64,000 bases of DNA. Source: Anthopleura xanthogrammica. Its lineage: Eukaryota; Cnidaria; Anthozoa; Actiniaria; Actiniidae. The translations under genes and the position numbers were made by a program. Below the pieces are notes generated by a model. It did no database searches and had not been told where the DNA came from. It was given only the letters and a program-made list of their open reading frames with translations. Positions 12,527-24,398 of the stretch are shown piece after piece. The stretch is from the NCBI GenBank assembly GCA_964019055.1, contig OZ025211.1, positions 7,194,400-7,258,399 of the forward strand, in the 5' to 3' direction. Positions within the stretch are counted from its first letter, which is position 1. Every line of letters begins with the position of its first letter.

Positions 12527-13920
12527 ATGAAAAAATTACAACTTACCTCAGCATTACCCCTCCAAGTAAGATATTTCGTAAAACTGTCATTACCTGATAT
12601 CAGTCACAAACTATGAAGAATCAAAGTCGCGTATCTAGATTAATTCACTAAAAGTCTTTATCGCTCTTCAAAATCCTTAACTGCAGTAAGAAGGCTCAAT
12701 TCATAAACCAAAGATTTCTGTTTATGACGTAAAATTAACATTAAATTAAAATTGGAACCGCATAGGTTACAAGGCAACGAAATCTTTTTAAATAGCGGGC
12801 GCATATCGCGCATGTCACGAAGTTGGAGCAAATGATTGGCTATGACGTGTAGTATTATTGATCGACAAGTCATTATGGACGAACCATCTCTGAAGCCAAA
12901 ATTCTTCGAAAAATGGTTACAAACGCATGCGCATTCAAGTATCCTTGGCTTGTGCTCACAAAAACTCGGCATTTTGATTGGTCGAAATTCACAAATGCAC
13001 CGAGTAACTGATACTTCTTGGTGTTGACCAAAAGAAACGCTGAATAGAGCATGTGCGGTTATTTCTTCCATTCTCCAAACTGGAATTTTGTTTCAAGCAA
13101 TTCTTTATAAGAACAATCCATCTTTGTGCGAAGGCGCGTCCCACATGTAAATGAGTGACTATCGGTGCTAAACCAACAGCGACACAAGCGATACACCGGG
13201 TATGATGGTCATGGCAAGACTAGTCATCTACGGTCCCTGGGCCGACTAGCCTCTCCCTTAATATAAGCTTTGGCCGAGCTTCCTGATCAGTGTGCAAATC
13301 CAGGGATAACAGCACTACGTCTGGAGGGATGGTTCTAAATAATTCATCAACTCAATAAAGCACTAACAGTCACAAAACCGTACCCACCATAGCAAAATCA
13401 GATCTTAACATGGATCCAGCTATCAGGTGGGACTTCAAAAGCAAGTAATTTCCTGACAAACTTATCGAACTTTTAGTTGGTCAATCTGAATTTCTGCCTC
13501 AATTCTATTAGAGGACGAGCATTGAACGATCACAGATTGCGTTGGTTCTGATGAATACGAACTATTCCTTTCGCATCGTAAAAGTTTCATAGTAAGAGGG
13601 TGAATGCACGCTTCTCTACTAAAACTAAGTTTTTATCCGCCAAATTTTTGCCGGTATTTTGATTTTCCCCCTTCGATCGGAATGCAAAGCCGGTATTTGT
13701 TGAGCCTTTTAAATGTACCCTGGGCTTCAGGGGTTTTCATTTTCTTCCTTTTGGGAAGTTAGGAGTTTTTGGGGTGAGCTCCTTACGTCTGCGTTACTTA
13801 CAGTAAAATAAGGACATTAAAAGAAAATCTTTGATAACCAGGGTCGTAAGTAAACCGCCCTCTCTTTCATTAACAATACAGGTATAACAAGCATTCTAGT
13901 ACTAGAAATGACATAAATAT

Positions 13921-13926
13921 TTTATT
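13921..13926 (-). terminator. Candidate polyadenylation signal of SLC25A3
   Basis: TTTATT on the plus strand reads AATAAA on the minus strand, about 365 bases beyond the SLC25A3 stop codon. It is the first canonical signal I noticed downstream. Confidence 0.35.
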
Positions 13927-14288
13927 TGTTAGTTGATTTAATCGCGCATGTCAAAACCAGTGAGAATATCAACACATTGACCATATGTGGTCCATTCACC
14001 TCATTCCATATTATTCATTCATTCCAGGTAAATTCCTATTTATATCAAACAAAGTTTAGTTATGGTAAACACTGGAAATCCCCATTTGTGTTGTGTGTGT
14101 GTGCTATTCATTCAATTATTACGGTATTTCATGCTTATTCAACCAGATAAAATGGTCTGTAGCACACATATTCATAGCAATATAGTAATATAGAGAATCC
14201 AAGTTATTTGAGTTATGAAAAAAAAACTGGTAAAAACACTAGGTCGGTAAAAATAGAACAGATGTGTAGGGGATCAAATTTAGCTCCT

Positions 14289-17200
14289 TTAGACAGCCTG
14301 CTGTTGAAGGCGCTTCCTCTTCAAGCTTTCGGGTTCTTCTGGTGGTGGTGGGCGTGGCAGACGGAAGAAGACCTTCACTGAGTCGTAGATGAACCACTGT
14401 AGGGCTGTCAGGGTACCAATCATGATGATACGGGGTCCAAGACCCTTCCACAAACCAGCCATACCAAGCTCTCTGGCAGCTTGCATGGGGGAGCTACCTG
14501 GTTGGTTGTTTAGCTTGGATACCACTGTGTCAGCGGGATGGGAGACAATAGCACAGAATACACCAGCTGAAAGATGGAAAAAAGAATTTAAGGACCAATG
14601 ACAACCTTACTAGGGGAGGGGGGTGGAGAATATTGTATGACAAGAGACTTTTGGCTGAAAATGAAAGTGCACCTCTGGGACCAACAACCTTACTAGGGGA
14701 GGGGTGGAGAATTTTGTATGACAAGATACTTTTGGCTGAAGATCAAGAGTGGCATAGTGGTTTGTAGTGCAACTGCCACTCGCCTCTCACCTCTGGGGTC
14801 TCAGGTTCAATTCCTGAACTCAACATCACATGTGGGTAGAGTTTGTAAGGTCTCTCCTTTGATTGGAGGGTTTTTTCTCTTGGTTCTCTGATTGTTACAT
14901 GCTACTTGACCAGAGGTTGTTTCAGGGTATCCGTAAACTTGAAGGCCAAAAATGAGTGTCACAAGCATTGGTTTTATGTGGTCATGTATTCAATTCCCAG
15001 ATCCACAATCATGTGGTTTGGGTTGTTTGTAGGTGTAGTCTACACATTTCATGTCCTGAAGATGGACATTTAGCCCAAAAGACTAAATCAAATTGATGAA
15101 ACAAATTCTTTATGTTTTTTTTCTTACCAATATAACCAGCAGCAAATGTGACGACAAGCTGTTCAGATTTGGTACAGTCACTCCTAAAAAGATTGAAGAA
15201 TTTCATTGATCATTTATTCCAAAATAATTTCATACATCTCTCTTTCTGATTGCTTGCATGTTTATAAGTCAAGCATGCACACTAGAGTGCAAGCCATATA
15301 TCCATGAAACAAATCCAAAGATGTATAGACCCCTTGCAGCACGCCAGAATGCAGCTTGATTTTTAAGACAAAACAATGGGTTCCAATTCTCAGGAGATTG
15401 AATTTTTTTGTTTTGTTTTGTCCTTCTTATCATATACAGGGCAAAATTACTTGATGCTGATTGGCTTATGAAGGAGGGCTTTTTTTCTGTAATTCGGGCC
15501 AAATTACTAGAAAATGATTGGATTCAGATTCTGATTAAAAACTTGGTTCTTAGAATTCTAGTTTTATACATGTTTTTATGATTTTTGACTTGAATGATTT
15601 CTGATCTTGTATGTTTGGTGTTTCTGTTGAAGCACCTTTTTTGAAAATTTAACATTTCATTTAGTGGAATCCAAGGGAAACTTGCCAAATAATTATGGTT
15701 TAGGCTCAGTGATCGATGATATTCTTTTGTACAGGAGAAAACCTTGAAGTATTATTGTCCAAAGTTTGATAGAAGAGAGCACATGTAATAAAGAAACATT
15801 TGAACTCCGAATAAAATTATTTTGAACCATGACTACATTTGATTTGATAGTTCAGGATGATTGACAGTGCACAGGCATCATATTGGTTTCTTAAAGATGG
15901 ATTTTTTCAAGGGAAAACTAATTTGGTCGGTCATCATGACTGGCGACTGAGTGGCCATTTTTTCAAGCGGCATAGGTTCAGAATTTCCTACTTGAGCCCC
16001 ACCCCCCTAGGTAATGAATGATATTTTTGATTGACAGCACCCAAAATCCCCAAAGATGTTGCATTACATAGATAAGATAATTATAATAGCTTCCTTTAAG
16101 TTTTAAAAGAATCAAGAAACAAACCTTTTCTTAGGTACAACGTGTTTGTACAGGAACTCCACTGTTCTTTCAAAACAAGCAAACTTCATCATGGTGTATG
16201 GGATTTGTCGCATCCATAATGGGGGAAGACCTTTGTAAAATCTGAAATGAAAAATTGTAAATGACTTAATGAAAAGCTATATATGGCTCAAATATAGGGA
16301 TATTTATTTCTTGAAACATTGATATCTGTTTTTTCCTCAATCAAATCAACAGTGGTAAAATATCTAGCATGTACTCTCATTTGCTATCCATTTCTTCTCC
16401 ACAGCTATCTAGCCAATCAGAGCACACATTACATCATAGCCACCAACTGTCAGCCAATCAGAGCATGGGTCAAGTGTGCTGCTGCTTATGTACCGCCTCT
16501 CACCTCTCAAGTTTCAACGTGTAACAGGGCATTAATTCATCCAATCACAATGTGTAGAACTGGTATGTTAAGATACGGTGTGGCTACAGTACAAATTTGC
16601 TGTATCATTTCCCAATCATACCAAAACCATTCTATACAGGTTTGGCTGTAGTTAGCTACTGTCCATTTCTTTTTTCTCTGTAGCCAGTGAATCAGAGCAC
16701 ACATTTTATCACAGCTACAAAAGCTTGAATATCATAACAACTTACCCTCTTATTCCCTCTTCAGCCATTAGTTTAGGCACACCTTCTCGCAGGGTGTTGG
16801 CCCATCCAGGAGTAGTCTGAATCTTTACTTTTATAGCCTCCATGGGAGCGAGAGCAATGTCTGCAAAGAACTCAGCACTGGCAGATGCTGCCAGGTACAG
16901 GGATGTTCGGTAAAGATATGATTTTTCCTAGAAATGAACCACATCTAGTATCAATTAAAGATGAAAAAAATGAAAAAATCAAGAACTCAGAAATTAAGGA
17001 ATAAATACCAACTGCGAACATTGGAAATTTGATTCATGGAGCCCAAAACAGTCATCAGACACTTTCCGACTGGAATTGAAACTTGTTCGGTCAAATATTT
17101 GCCTTGCCAGTCATTTTGACAAGTAACATTGAGCCAGAAACAGTATATGACTGAGCTAAAACTAATTTGGCCGGCATGACCGGCAATTGCCCGACTGTTA

Positions 17201-19777
17201 TTTCAAGCCCTGAGTTTGCACTCATGTTAAGTGGTCCAATGCATCAAAACTAATAAAGAAACAAAGTAAACATACCTCTCCCATAAGATTTCCATAAAGA
17301 ACCTTAAATACTTCATAAAAGCCAAACTTGCAGAGACCTTGCATGGAATAACCAAAAAATGTTGGTGCCCAACCTTTAGCAAGTGCTCTTGTACCTCCTT
17401 CACCCACTGTTACTTTAAATCCATGAACAATGTTACGATATTTGCCAGGGTCAACCTGAATAAGAGACGTAAGATATCTGTCAGTGAATCATTTAGGATA
17501 AATTTACTAATAATTCCTGATAAAAGAGTTCCATTTCTTTTATAAATTTGGAGAGAAGGAAGGAACCTTTTAAGCTTGGGCATAATGTTTTCCCATTTCA
17601 GACCAAGTGTCATTCTCTAGAGTATTATTTCTTTATTTGACGGTTTAGCATGAAATGACATATGAATATGGATACAACTCAAACAAACATTCTTATTCTC
17701 ATAGGAATGACACGTGGTCTGAAATGCCCAAGCTATAAAAAAGTCTATTAGCTGACACAATAAAAATAATGCCCTCCTCTGATAAATGAAGTCTCCCTAA
17801 TTATTATAGATTCACCTGTATTCTGCACTTGACCAAATCAAGAGGTACGACAGCTGTATGTGTGATACCACAGCTCAAGATACCACCAAATCCACATAAT
17901 GCATAGTATTTCATACTGCCAAATTCACAGCTTGTCTCCTCAGCTAACAAAGAAAAATCATGCAAAATTAGAATAAAAATTATTTCCTTATCATAGTTTT
18001 AGTTCCGAGAAAATGTTAACCATTTAACTGTCAGCGGTAAAAGGTAATTTTTTAAAGCAAGAAGTTGTGTCAAAATAACTCCCACATATTAGAATAGTAA
18101 GAAGCATGTGTTTCATCTCATGTGACACAGGGGAAATGACATTACCTGGCTAAACCAACTTATACCACACTCGCTCACATGAGTTCCTGTAGCTCAGTGG
18201 CCTAGAGCATAGGCTAGAACCCAAAGGTCATGGGTTCAAATCCCACCAGGAGCTCAGAATTTGTGTGTTGTGATCTTTTAGTGCAAATGTTCTATTTTCA
18301 TTTAGAATGCTATTTTAATGCAAGAGTGCTTGCTTCTAACACATTCACAACAGACATGACATGGAAATCAAGCAATACACTGCTAGGGTAATGCAATAGA
18401 CAGCAAAAGTTTGCTTCATTGATACAACTGCTTATTTAAAGGGGGTAGGGTGTTGTGATAGTGCAAATGTTCTATTTTCATTTAGAATGCTATTTTAATG
18501 GAAGAGTGCTTGCTTCCAACAAATTCATTATTTGAAGCCATTTCCAAGACAATAAACATTAAGATATGCACAACCACCATGTTGGTAAAATATACTAACA
18601 AAAGAGCTAATGAGAGACCTTTTGTTGATGCAACCAACAGACACAAACAGCCACTTTAGGTTGTTCTGATACAATTTTTTTAAACAATTTTGCATGGGAA
18701 TTTCTCTGTACTCTGATATAAACTGGGTTGCCAGCTAATATTGATACTTTCATTATATATAAAAAAACTTATTTTAAAATCAATAAGCTTTCAATCACAT
18801 CACAGAGCAGTATTACTGTCTGTTTACACTTGAAATTTTAAGTGATTTTATACAATTATTGTTTTTTTAATGCAGATGTTATCAACTTAAATCAAAACTT
18901 CTTAAAACTGATATGAAGGAAAATAACAACTTTGAGAACCTGCATTAAACTAAACATTTCCATTGCCTTCAGACACAAGAAGATCAAAGAATTCACAGTG
19001 TATACAATAGAACTGTCAACAATTGTAGGTCCTGTTACAACCTTTTGTGTCTAATGTCTCCTCCAAACAAAGCCATGAATAATTATTCTGGTTTATACTT
19101 TTAAAATTTCATTTTGTCATTACAATAATATTTCCCGAACTTTTACGGTTAAAATGGTCATTTCCCTTTCTTAGATTGGGTTAGTACCATATACGTATAA
19201 TTAGGGTCCTTATTACGCAATTTTAATGCTATGCTGTTACGTCAATCTCCCACGTGAGTCCCAAAAACGCCGGTAACATTCCCCTCTACCGAGGCCATTT
19301 TTGCCACCTTGAACTTTGATTCTGACGTAAACTATTGAAGTAATCTATGCAGTTTTGCATACGTCTGGTGCTGATAATAATTTTTGACTAAATCATCTCA
19401 TAAAAGCCACATAACTAAAAAGGTTTCTGGCAAGTTAAGTTCACAGACTTACAATAGTGTTGGTTATAGACTGGTGAAGTTAGAAGGATGTACAAGTTAA
19501 TTCGCTAAATTGCCCCAATAAATCTTAATCAAAGCTAAAGTATGCCAAACCGATAACTGAACTTTATAACTAAGGATATTAGTTTAGTTTAAGCTTAAAT
19601 TCTAAAGACTATACAAGACGATCAAAGCCTTGCACGTTGCAAGGTCTACTCACCGGCGGCTGAAGCCATTAGCCTTCGAGAATTTCTCAGTGGAGCCACA
19701 TCTGTAGAAAAATTTTCCACTGTTTCAGTGCCACCAAAGGGGTTGTTCTTTGCTGTGTCTAGGAACCTTGAGAACAT
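14289..19777 (-). CDS. SLC25A3: Mitochondrial phosphate carrier (SLC25A3)
   Basis: Imports inorganic phosphate with a proton across the inner mitochondrial membrane for ATP synthesis. Seven exons in transcript order: 19777-19654, 17943-17816, 17455-17276, 16927-16746, 16241-16125, 15183-15128, 14566-14289. All junctions are GT-AG and in phase, giving 354 aa. The three mitochondrial-carrier signatures are intact: [10 protein letters not shown] (exon 2), [10 protein letters not shown] (exon 4) and [10 protein letters not shown] (exon 7). The N-terminus ([16 protein letters not shown]) is a plausible presequence. Vertebrates carry two mutually exclusive versions of the exon equivalent to exon 3; I see only one here. 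The C-terminal tail is Pro/Glu/Lys-rich ([16 protein letters not shown]). Introns hold SINE, MITE and tRNA-like insertions. It is head-to-head with the P450 gene. Confidence 0.95.
14747..14930 (+). mobile_element. tRNA-derived SINE, copy 2
   Basis: In the intron after SLC25A3 exon 6. It has an A-box-like GTGGCATAGTGG, a B-box-like GGTTCAATTCC, then the family body (GTTTGTAAGGTCTCTCC, GAGGGTTTTTTCTCTTGG). Orientation is opposite to the host gene. Confidence 0.6.
15327..15425. repeat. Palindromic GGAGGACAAAAC family, copy 1 (partial)
   Basis: In an SLC25A3 intron. Contains TAGACCCCTTGCAGCACG, AATTCTCAGGAGATTGAA and TTTTGTTTTGTCC, matching the copies at 25288, 26340 and 56938. Confidence 0.6.
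17571..17735. mobile_element. MITE with TTTCAGACC termini, copy 1
   Basis: In the intron between SLC25A3 exons 2 and 3. The left end reads AGCTTGGGCATAATG...CCCATTTCAGACC and the right end the inverse GGTCTGAAATGCCCAAGCT. About 165 bp, non-coding. Related copies are at 23907-24086 and 36386-36625. Confidence 0.65.
18182..18256 (+). mobile_element. tRNA-like element (SINE head or tRNA pseudogene)
   Basis: The 5' GTTCCTG pairs perfectly or with one wobble with 3' CAGGAGC, forming a 7-bp acceptor stem. T8-A9, a D-arm GCTC/GAGC, an A-box (TAGCTCAGTGG) and a B-box (GGGTTCAAATCC) follow in correct order. The anticodon stem does not pair well, so I doubt a functional tRNA. It sits in an SLC25A3 intron, antisense to the gene, with a duplicated AT-rich segment just downstream. 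Confidence 0.55.
18266..18528. repeat. Direct duplication of about 80 bp
   Basis: A segment starting TGTTGTGAT and running through GTGCAAATGTTCTATTTTCA and AGAGTGCTTGCTTC occurs at about 18266-18347 and again at 18451-18528 with few differences. It lies directly behind the tRNA-like element. Confidence 0.7.
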
Positions 19778-20286
19778 GTTCGATCGTGGTGTTTTCTAGT
19801 CAAATCCGGTGAGATTTTTGGAAGAAACTTTGATCTTTCGGCGTCTTCGTGTTCGGTGAACAAGAGAAAGGAAGCTCTAAATGCTTCATGGGTACTACTG
19901 ACGTCACAGTACTAAATGAGCTACTACGCATGCTGATAGAATGACCTCTGGAAAAAAATATTGCATGCTCAAAGTACACAGGGTACCCAAGGTATTTCTT
20001 ATCCAGAAAACTCAGTCATTGAGTTGTCAGAGAAATATTTTACTTCTAAGATTGTAAGCATAGAAGATGTAGAAACTATTCGAAACTATTACGAAATATA
20101 CAGAAGTTTAACTTTGCTTTTCAATGCCACAGGAAGCCCAAATACTATAATTTTTTTAATTGGTAAAAAAGTTTGTAAATGTATGACTCTTCGATCGATG
20201 GTGCCCTTGCCCTACTAGGGTGGCATCACGCAAATAGACTGTTACGCTACGATGAGTCTGCTAACATTCCATAAACTCACACAGCA
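19778..20286. promoter_or_regulatory. Divergent promoter region between SLC25A3 and the P450 gene
   Basis: 509 bp separate the two start codons. A perfect CRE palindrome, TGACGTCA, is at 19899-19906, nearer SLC25A3. The SLC25A3 leader side is pyrimidine-rich on the minus strand (CTTCCTTTCTCTTG). No TATA box is obvious for either gene. Confidence 0.45.
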
Positions 20287-22962
20287 ATGGATTCCATAAC
20301 AGGGAGCATATTTTCAGCTCCAACATGGATTACATTCGGAATCATCTTGCTTTTCCTAGTACCAATTTATTTCTACTTTACAGCCCCTGTGGCCATCCCT
20401 CTACCGGGTCCACGGTGCTATCCATTCCCTATCAACCTTATCTTACAGGCATTCGCACTGAAAAAGTTCAAAGGAAATCACAGAATACAGTATGAGTTAT
20501 CTAAAAAGTACGGAAAACTGTTCAAGTATTCGTCGACAGGAAGCCAAACGATTTGTGTCACGGAACCAGAGATGATCAAGCAGATCATGGTCAAGGAATT
20601 CCACAAGTTTCCTAACCGAGGATTACCCGTTGAGCTCCCTCCTCCGCTCGACTCGGAGATGTTTTTAGCAAAGTATCCGAAGTGGAAGCGAGTTCGCAAA
20701 GTCTTGGCTCCAGCTTTCAGTAGTGCCAAACTGAAAGGTACTGTGGAGTTTGTTGAAGAAGCTGCTGATAGAATGATCAATAAACTGCATCGATTGGCTG
20801 ACACAGGTATGAAAAGTTACTCAAAACTTTACTCGGTTAGCACGGTTTCTGCAGTCCTCTGCTCGGCCTGTTTACAATGTTCTCAGTGAGGGTTCAATTA
20901 CTTAAATCACCATAGTTAATAACTATGAAATCACGAAGTTAACCACGTACTGAGACTCCATGACTTCCAATACCAGAGTACCAGAGCAAGAAACCAGAGT
21001 TATAAGAAGTATTTTAATCAAAATATGGGTGAGTTTCGCACGGTTCATTGGAGTGTCAGTTAATGGCGTGTGTAGTGTCACGTCTGTAGACGCACTTGAG
21101 CATGATGTGACTGGGAGCTGAAAGGTTGACCCCGGAGCTGGGAAGCATGCAACGCGGATAAATTTAGCTTTTTGCATTCACGTATAGCATATGATATTAG
21201 CCACAAAGTAACATACCTTGCGCAATTTTTCGACTTTTTACACTTGGACAACAAATAACGAATGTAGGGAGAAAACGAAAAAAGAAAAGTATTTTTTGAG
21301 GGAAGTGATACCACCACAGGTATCCCGAGAGAATGACACGCAGTCATAATGGCTAAGCTTTATGGACCGGGGACCCGTAGTCTCTGAATAATTTTTCCTA
21401 CATGGATGGTTTTCACTCTAACGACGGAATCGGAATCGATCGAAGTCGGAAGCAGCTTATGACGAAGTAAAAATTAGAAAATGGAGTCGTAATCATATCG
21501 GAGTCAGAAGCGCATCGGGATAGGATGAATTCCTATTTCTTGACTCGTGCTTACGCTAATGACGAACGATTGCAATTTCACGTATATGAACTGATTCCGA
21601 CTCGGATTCCGATTCCGACGCAAGTGAAAACCAGCCTTAACTAAGAAGCTTTCTTCGTAGGTGAGAGTGTAGAGATGTCTGACTTGATCAGTCTATGCAT
21701 CCTCGACATCATTCTGTCCAGTTCGTTTGGTGTTGATACAAGTGACTTACAAACAAGTGAAGACAAAACACTATTGAATCGTTCAAAGGCCTTGTTCAAT
21801 CGTCCATTCCTCATTGCTATTGTGTCATTGCTCCCATGGGCCAACTTTCTGGCAAAATACGTGGATATCATTGGTAATGCTGGATATTTAATGGATCTTG
21901 CAAGGTCAGTTTTAGTACAATTTCTGAGTTTCATTTATTATTATGATATCATAAAAAAATTGCGACTTATACACAGAGTTACACATGAATCGAAAAGAAT
22001 TGAATTTACCCGGCATCTCCGATCCAGCAATAACTAAGTCATCCAACAGCTATAGGATGATAATTGCTTGTAAGGTTAACTAACGTTTCCCCTCAGATGG
22101 GTTGGATCAATTTGCAATGACTCGCCGCATATCCCTTGTACACTAGTAATATAACTTCACTGAGAAACCCTTCTTCACATATAGAAAGACCGGATTCTCA
22201 ACAAATTTTGATTTTATTCTCAACAGCGCTATCATCCGGCGTCGGCAAGAAGATGGACCAACTGGCCGATACGATGTAGTCCAGTTAATGATCGATGCAA
22301 ATCAAACAGTTATTGACGGAGAAAGCCGCTTGAACGGTGACGAAATGAAAGCAAGTTCACTGAGTTTCCTTGCAGCGGGCCACGACACAACAACTACGAC
22401 CCTAATTTGCACAAGCTATTACCTGGCCACCAACCAAGACGTCCAGGAAAAATTAGTCCAGGAAATAAAATCTGCCAGAGAAAAAACTTGGGAAAGTAGC
22501 TACGAATTTGTGCATTCTATTGACTATTTGGACTGGGTCCTTAAGGAGGTTTTGCGCCTTTGTCCGCCGGGTCACCGTCATATGCGTCAATGCTCAGAGG
22601 AGTGTGTCATCAATGGCCTGAAGTTTCCTAAAGGCATCCGCGTCCATATTTTAACTTATGCTCTCCATCATGACCCTGATGTATGGCCAGACCCATTTAA
22701 GTTCGATCCGCAAAGATTCAGCCCCGAGGAGGAAGCAAAGAGGCAGCCTTTTACTTATCTTCCATTCGGAGCAGGTCCTCGCAAGTGTATCGGTAACCGC
22801 TATTCAATGATGGTTATGAAGGTCGTATTGGTTCGTGTCTTGGAATCTGGATTGAGGTTTAGAAAGTCCACTGATACCAAACCATTGGTTTTGAAATCTT
22901 TTAACCAGATAAGACCTGAATCGCCGATTTATCTTAAAGTTGAGGCGGACAATGAATTGTAG
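20287..22962 (+). CDS. Cytochrome P450, CYP3-clan type
   Basis: A haem-thiolate monooxygenase, probably bound to the endoplasmic reticulum. Exons 20287-20806, 21661-21904 and 22227-22962 join in phase to 499 aa. Near the N-terminus is a membrane anchor (about residues 16-35) followed by the Pro-rich hinge PLPGPRCYPFP. Landmarks: C-helix KWKRVRKVLAPAF, I-helix AGHDTT (residues 305-310), ExxR (EVLR, 362-365), DPQRF, and the haem loop FGAGPRKCIG with ligand Cys442. The C-helix, ALHHDPDVWPDP and the region before the haem loop most resemble the CYP3/CYP5 group; the substrate cannot be predicted. All key residues are intact, so it should be functional. AATAAA at 23084-23089 lies 120 bases past the stop. 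Confidence 0.93.
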
Positions 22963-23083
22963 AGGTTAAAAAGGATAACTCGATCAAGGATGATTTCTTG
23001 CAGACTGAGAAAACAAGCACCGAAAACTAGCTTCTTTATTCCATCTCGTACCAATGGTCGATTGCTTAAAAGTCTTTGAAAGG

Positions 23084-23089
23084 AATAAA
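23084..23089 (+). terminator. Polyadenylation signal of the P450 gene
   Basis: Canonical AATAAA about 120 bases downstream of the P450 stop codon. Confidence 0.55.
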
Positions 23090-23166
23090 ATTAAATCTTT
23101 GCAACCAGAGATAGATCTCTGAGTTTAAGTCTGGGTCAGCCCCAAAGAATAAATGTCAAATTTTTA

Positions 23167-23400
23167 GGCGCGGAAATACGAGCAACAAACTCGTGCAACT
23201 TGTCGTACAACATTGTTTCGTTGCAAGTTGTAAAGTAAATGTGTCTCGTATTACCATCCCATATCATGTAACAACAAAATTTTGTTCTACAACTTTGTTG
23301 CAGAAGTAAAAGCGCTTTCTACTCTCTGCAAAAGTGAAAATTTGTTGTGCGCGAGGTGGCGCTAGAAGTCGTACAATTTTGTTGCTCGTATTTCCGCACC
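23167..23400. mobile_element. MITE with GGCGCGGAAATACGAG termini
   Basis: About 234 bp. The left end reads GGCGCGGAAATACGAGCAAC and the right end its inverse with one change (CTCGTATTTCCGCACC). It is flanked by TTTA on both sides, a possible target duplication. Non-coding, between the P450 and coiled-coil genes. Related sequence at 10818. Confidence 0.65.
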
Positions 23401-23906
23401 TTTAAATCGGGAAGGCTCTGCTGTATGGCAAACAAACTTTATAAGATACTTAGTATCATGAAATTAAACAATGTTTATCAGGGAAAAATAGCATTTAATG
23501 ATGTTTTTTATCATCACATGGCAAGCTGTACTCATCCATGCACAGGGCAAAAAAGTATTAATTAAAGTCAATTTTAGTTAATTTTATAGTAATTATTGAT
23601 TCTCATCATTAAATACAATTTGCACCATTAGCTACGTCATAAGCCTACGTAGTTCTGGCAAAAGAATAATTTATATTAGGAAAAGTTGTCTGACGAATAA
23701 TCGATAAAAGAAAAGCACGAAAAATAAAAATTCGTAAGGTGAGTTCTTTCCCAAATAATTAGTTCTTTGATTAACTTTAGTCTTCCTATTTTCTAGTTTC
23801 TGTTCGATATGAGAGAACTAGAATTTGCGCGCGCTCAGAATCGAGTAATGTATTCGTAATGAAATTCTAAGAACAGCACAGATGTTGACAAATTCCGCAG
23901 TTGAAA

Positions 23907-24086
23907 TAGACCTTTCCGGCTTGGGCGTTCAGACCACGTGTCCTTCTCTCGTGAATGAGATTCTTTCTTTAAGTTGTATCCATATTTCTGTGGCTTCTCA
24001 TGCACAACCGTTAAACAAACAAATGGAATTCTAGGGAATGATGCACGTCTGAAATGGGAGAACATTACGCCCAAGCCGAATAGATC
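23907..24086. mobile_element. MITE with TTTCAGACC termini, copy 2
   Basis: Left end ATAGACCTTTCCGGCTTGGG, right end the inverse ACGCCCAAGCCGAATAGATC; inside each terminus is a TTTCAGAC-type block. About 180 bp with a CACGTGTCC/CACGTC inner repeat. Non-coding. Confidence 0.6.
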
Positions 24087-24398
24087 TATAGATATACGAA
24101 GTATTTTACCTCTAAACTAAGCATGCTAAGCGCAAATGCAAACTTACTTTAGTACGTAAAATTACAGAGTATGAGTTTTATTGCGTCATCTTGAATGCGT
24201 AAACGATCGCGAATCTAAGATCTTCACTAGTTAGTTTCGTTTATGATTCCTCAATTGAGGTTTGATGCAATTTTTTACTCTCACTATTTTACTATAGCAA
24301 ATATTTGATTACTTGACATTTTTTTAATCTCTGTAATCCAAAAATGTCTTACTTGGCGTCGAATAAAAATAATTTTATGCATCTCAGAAAATTAGAAA

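Larger units (their letters stand above)
7449..13920. other. Gene-poor intergenic region with mobile-element remnants
   Basis: No gene with supporting splice sites or domains was found. The 87-codon frame at 8000-8263 is AT-rich and unremarkable. Recognisable contents are a SINE remnant (9918-10088), a GC-rich patch (about 10575-10650), a family of TTGCGCGCAA-type repeats (10818-11122), two MITE-like inverted repeats (11316-11516 and 11595-11949) and a short AGAGA run (12495-12526). Confidence 0.55.

Noticed and set aside
18182..18256. Functional tRNA gene
   Set aside because: Acceptor, D and T arms fit, but the anticodon stem does not pair and no valid anticodon loop is clear. Kept as a tRNA-like element.
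22288..22962. Stand-alone truncated P450 (C-terminal half only)
   Set aside because: Upstream exons 20287-20806 and 21661-21904 join in perfect phase to give a full-length 499-residue enzyme.
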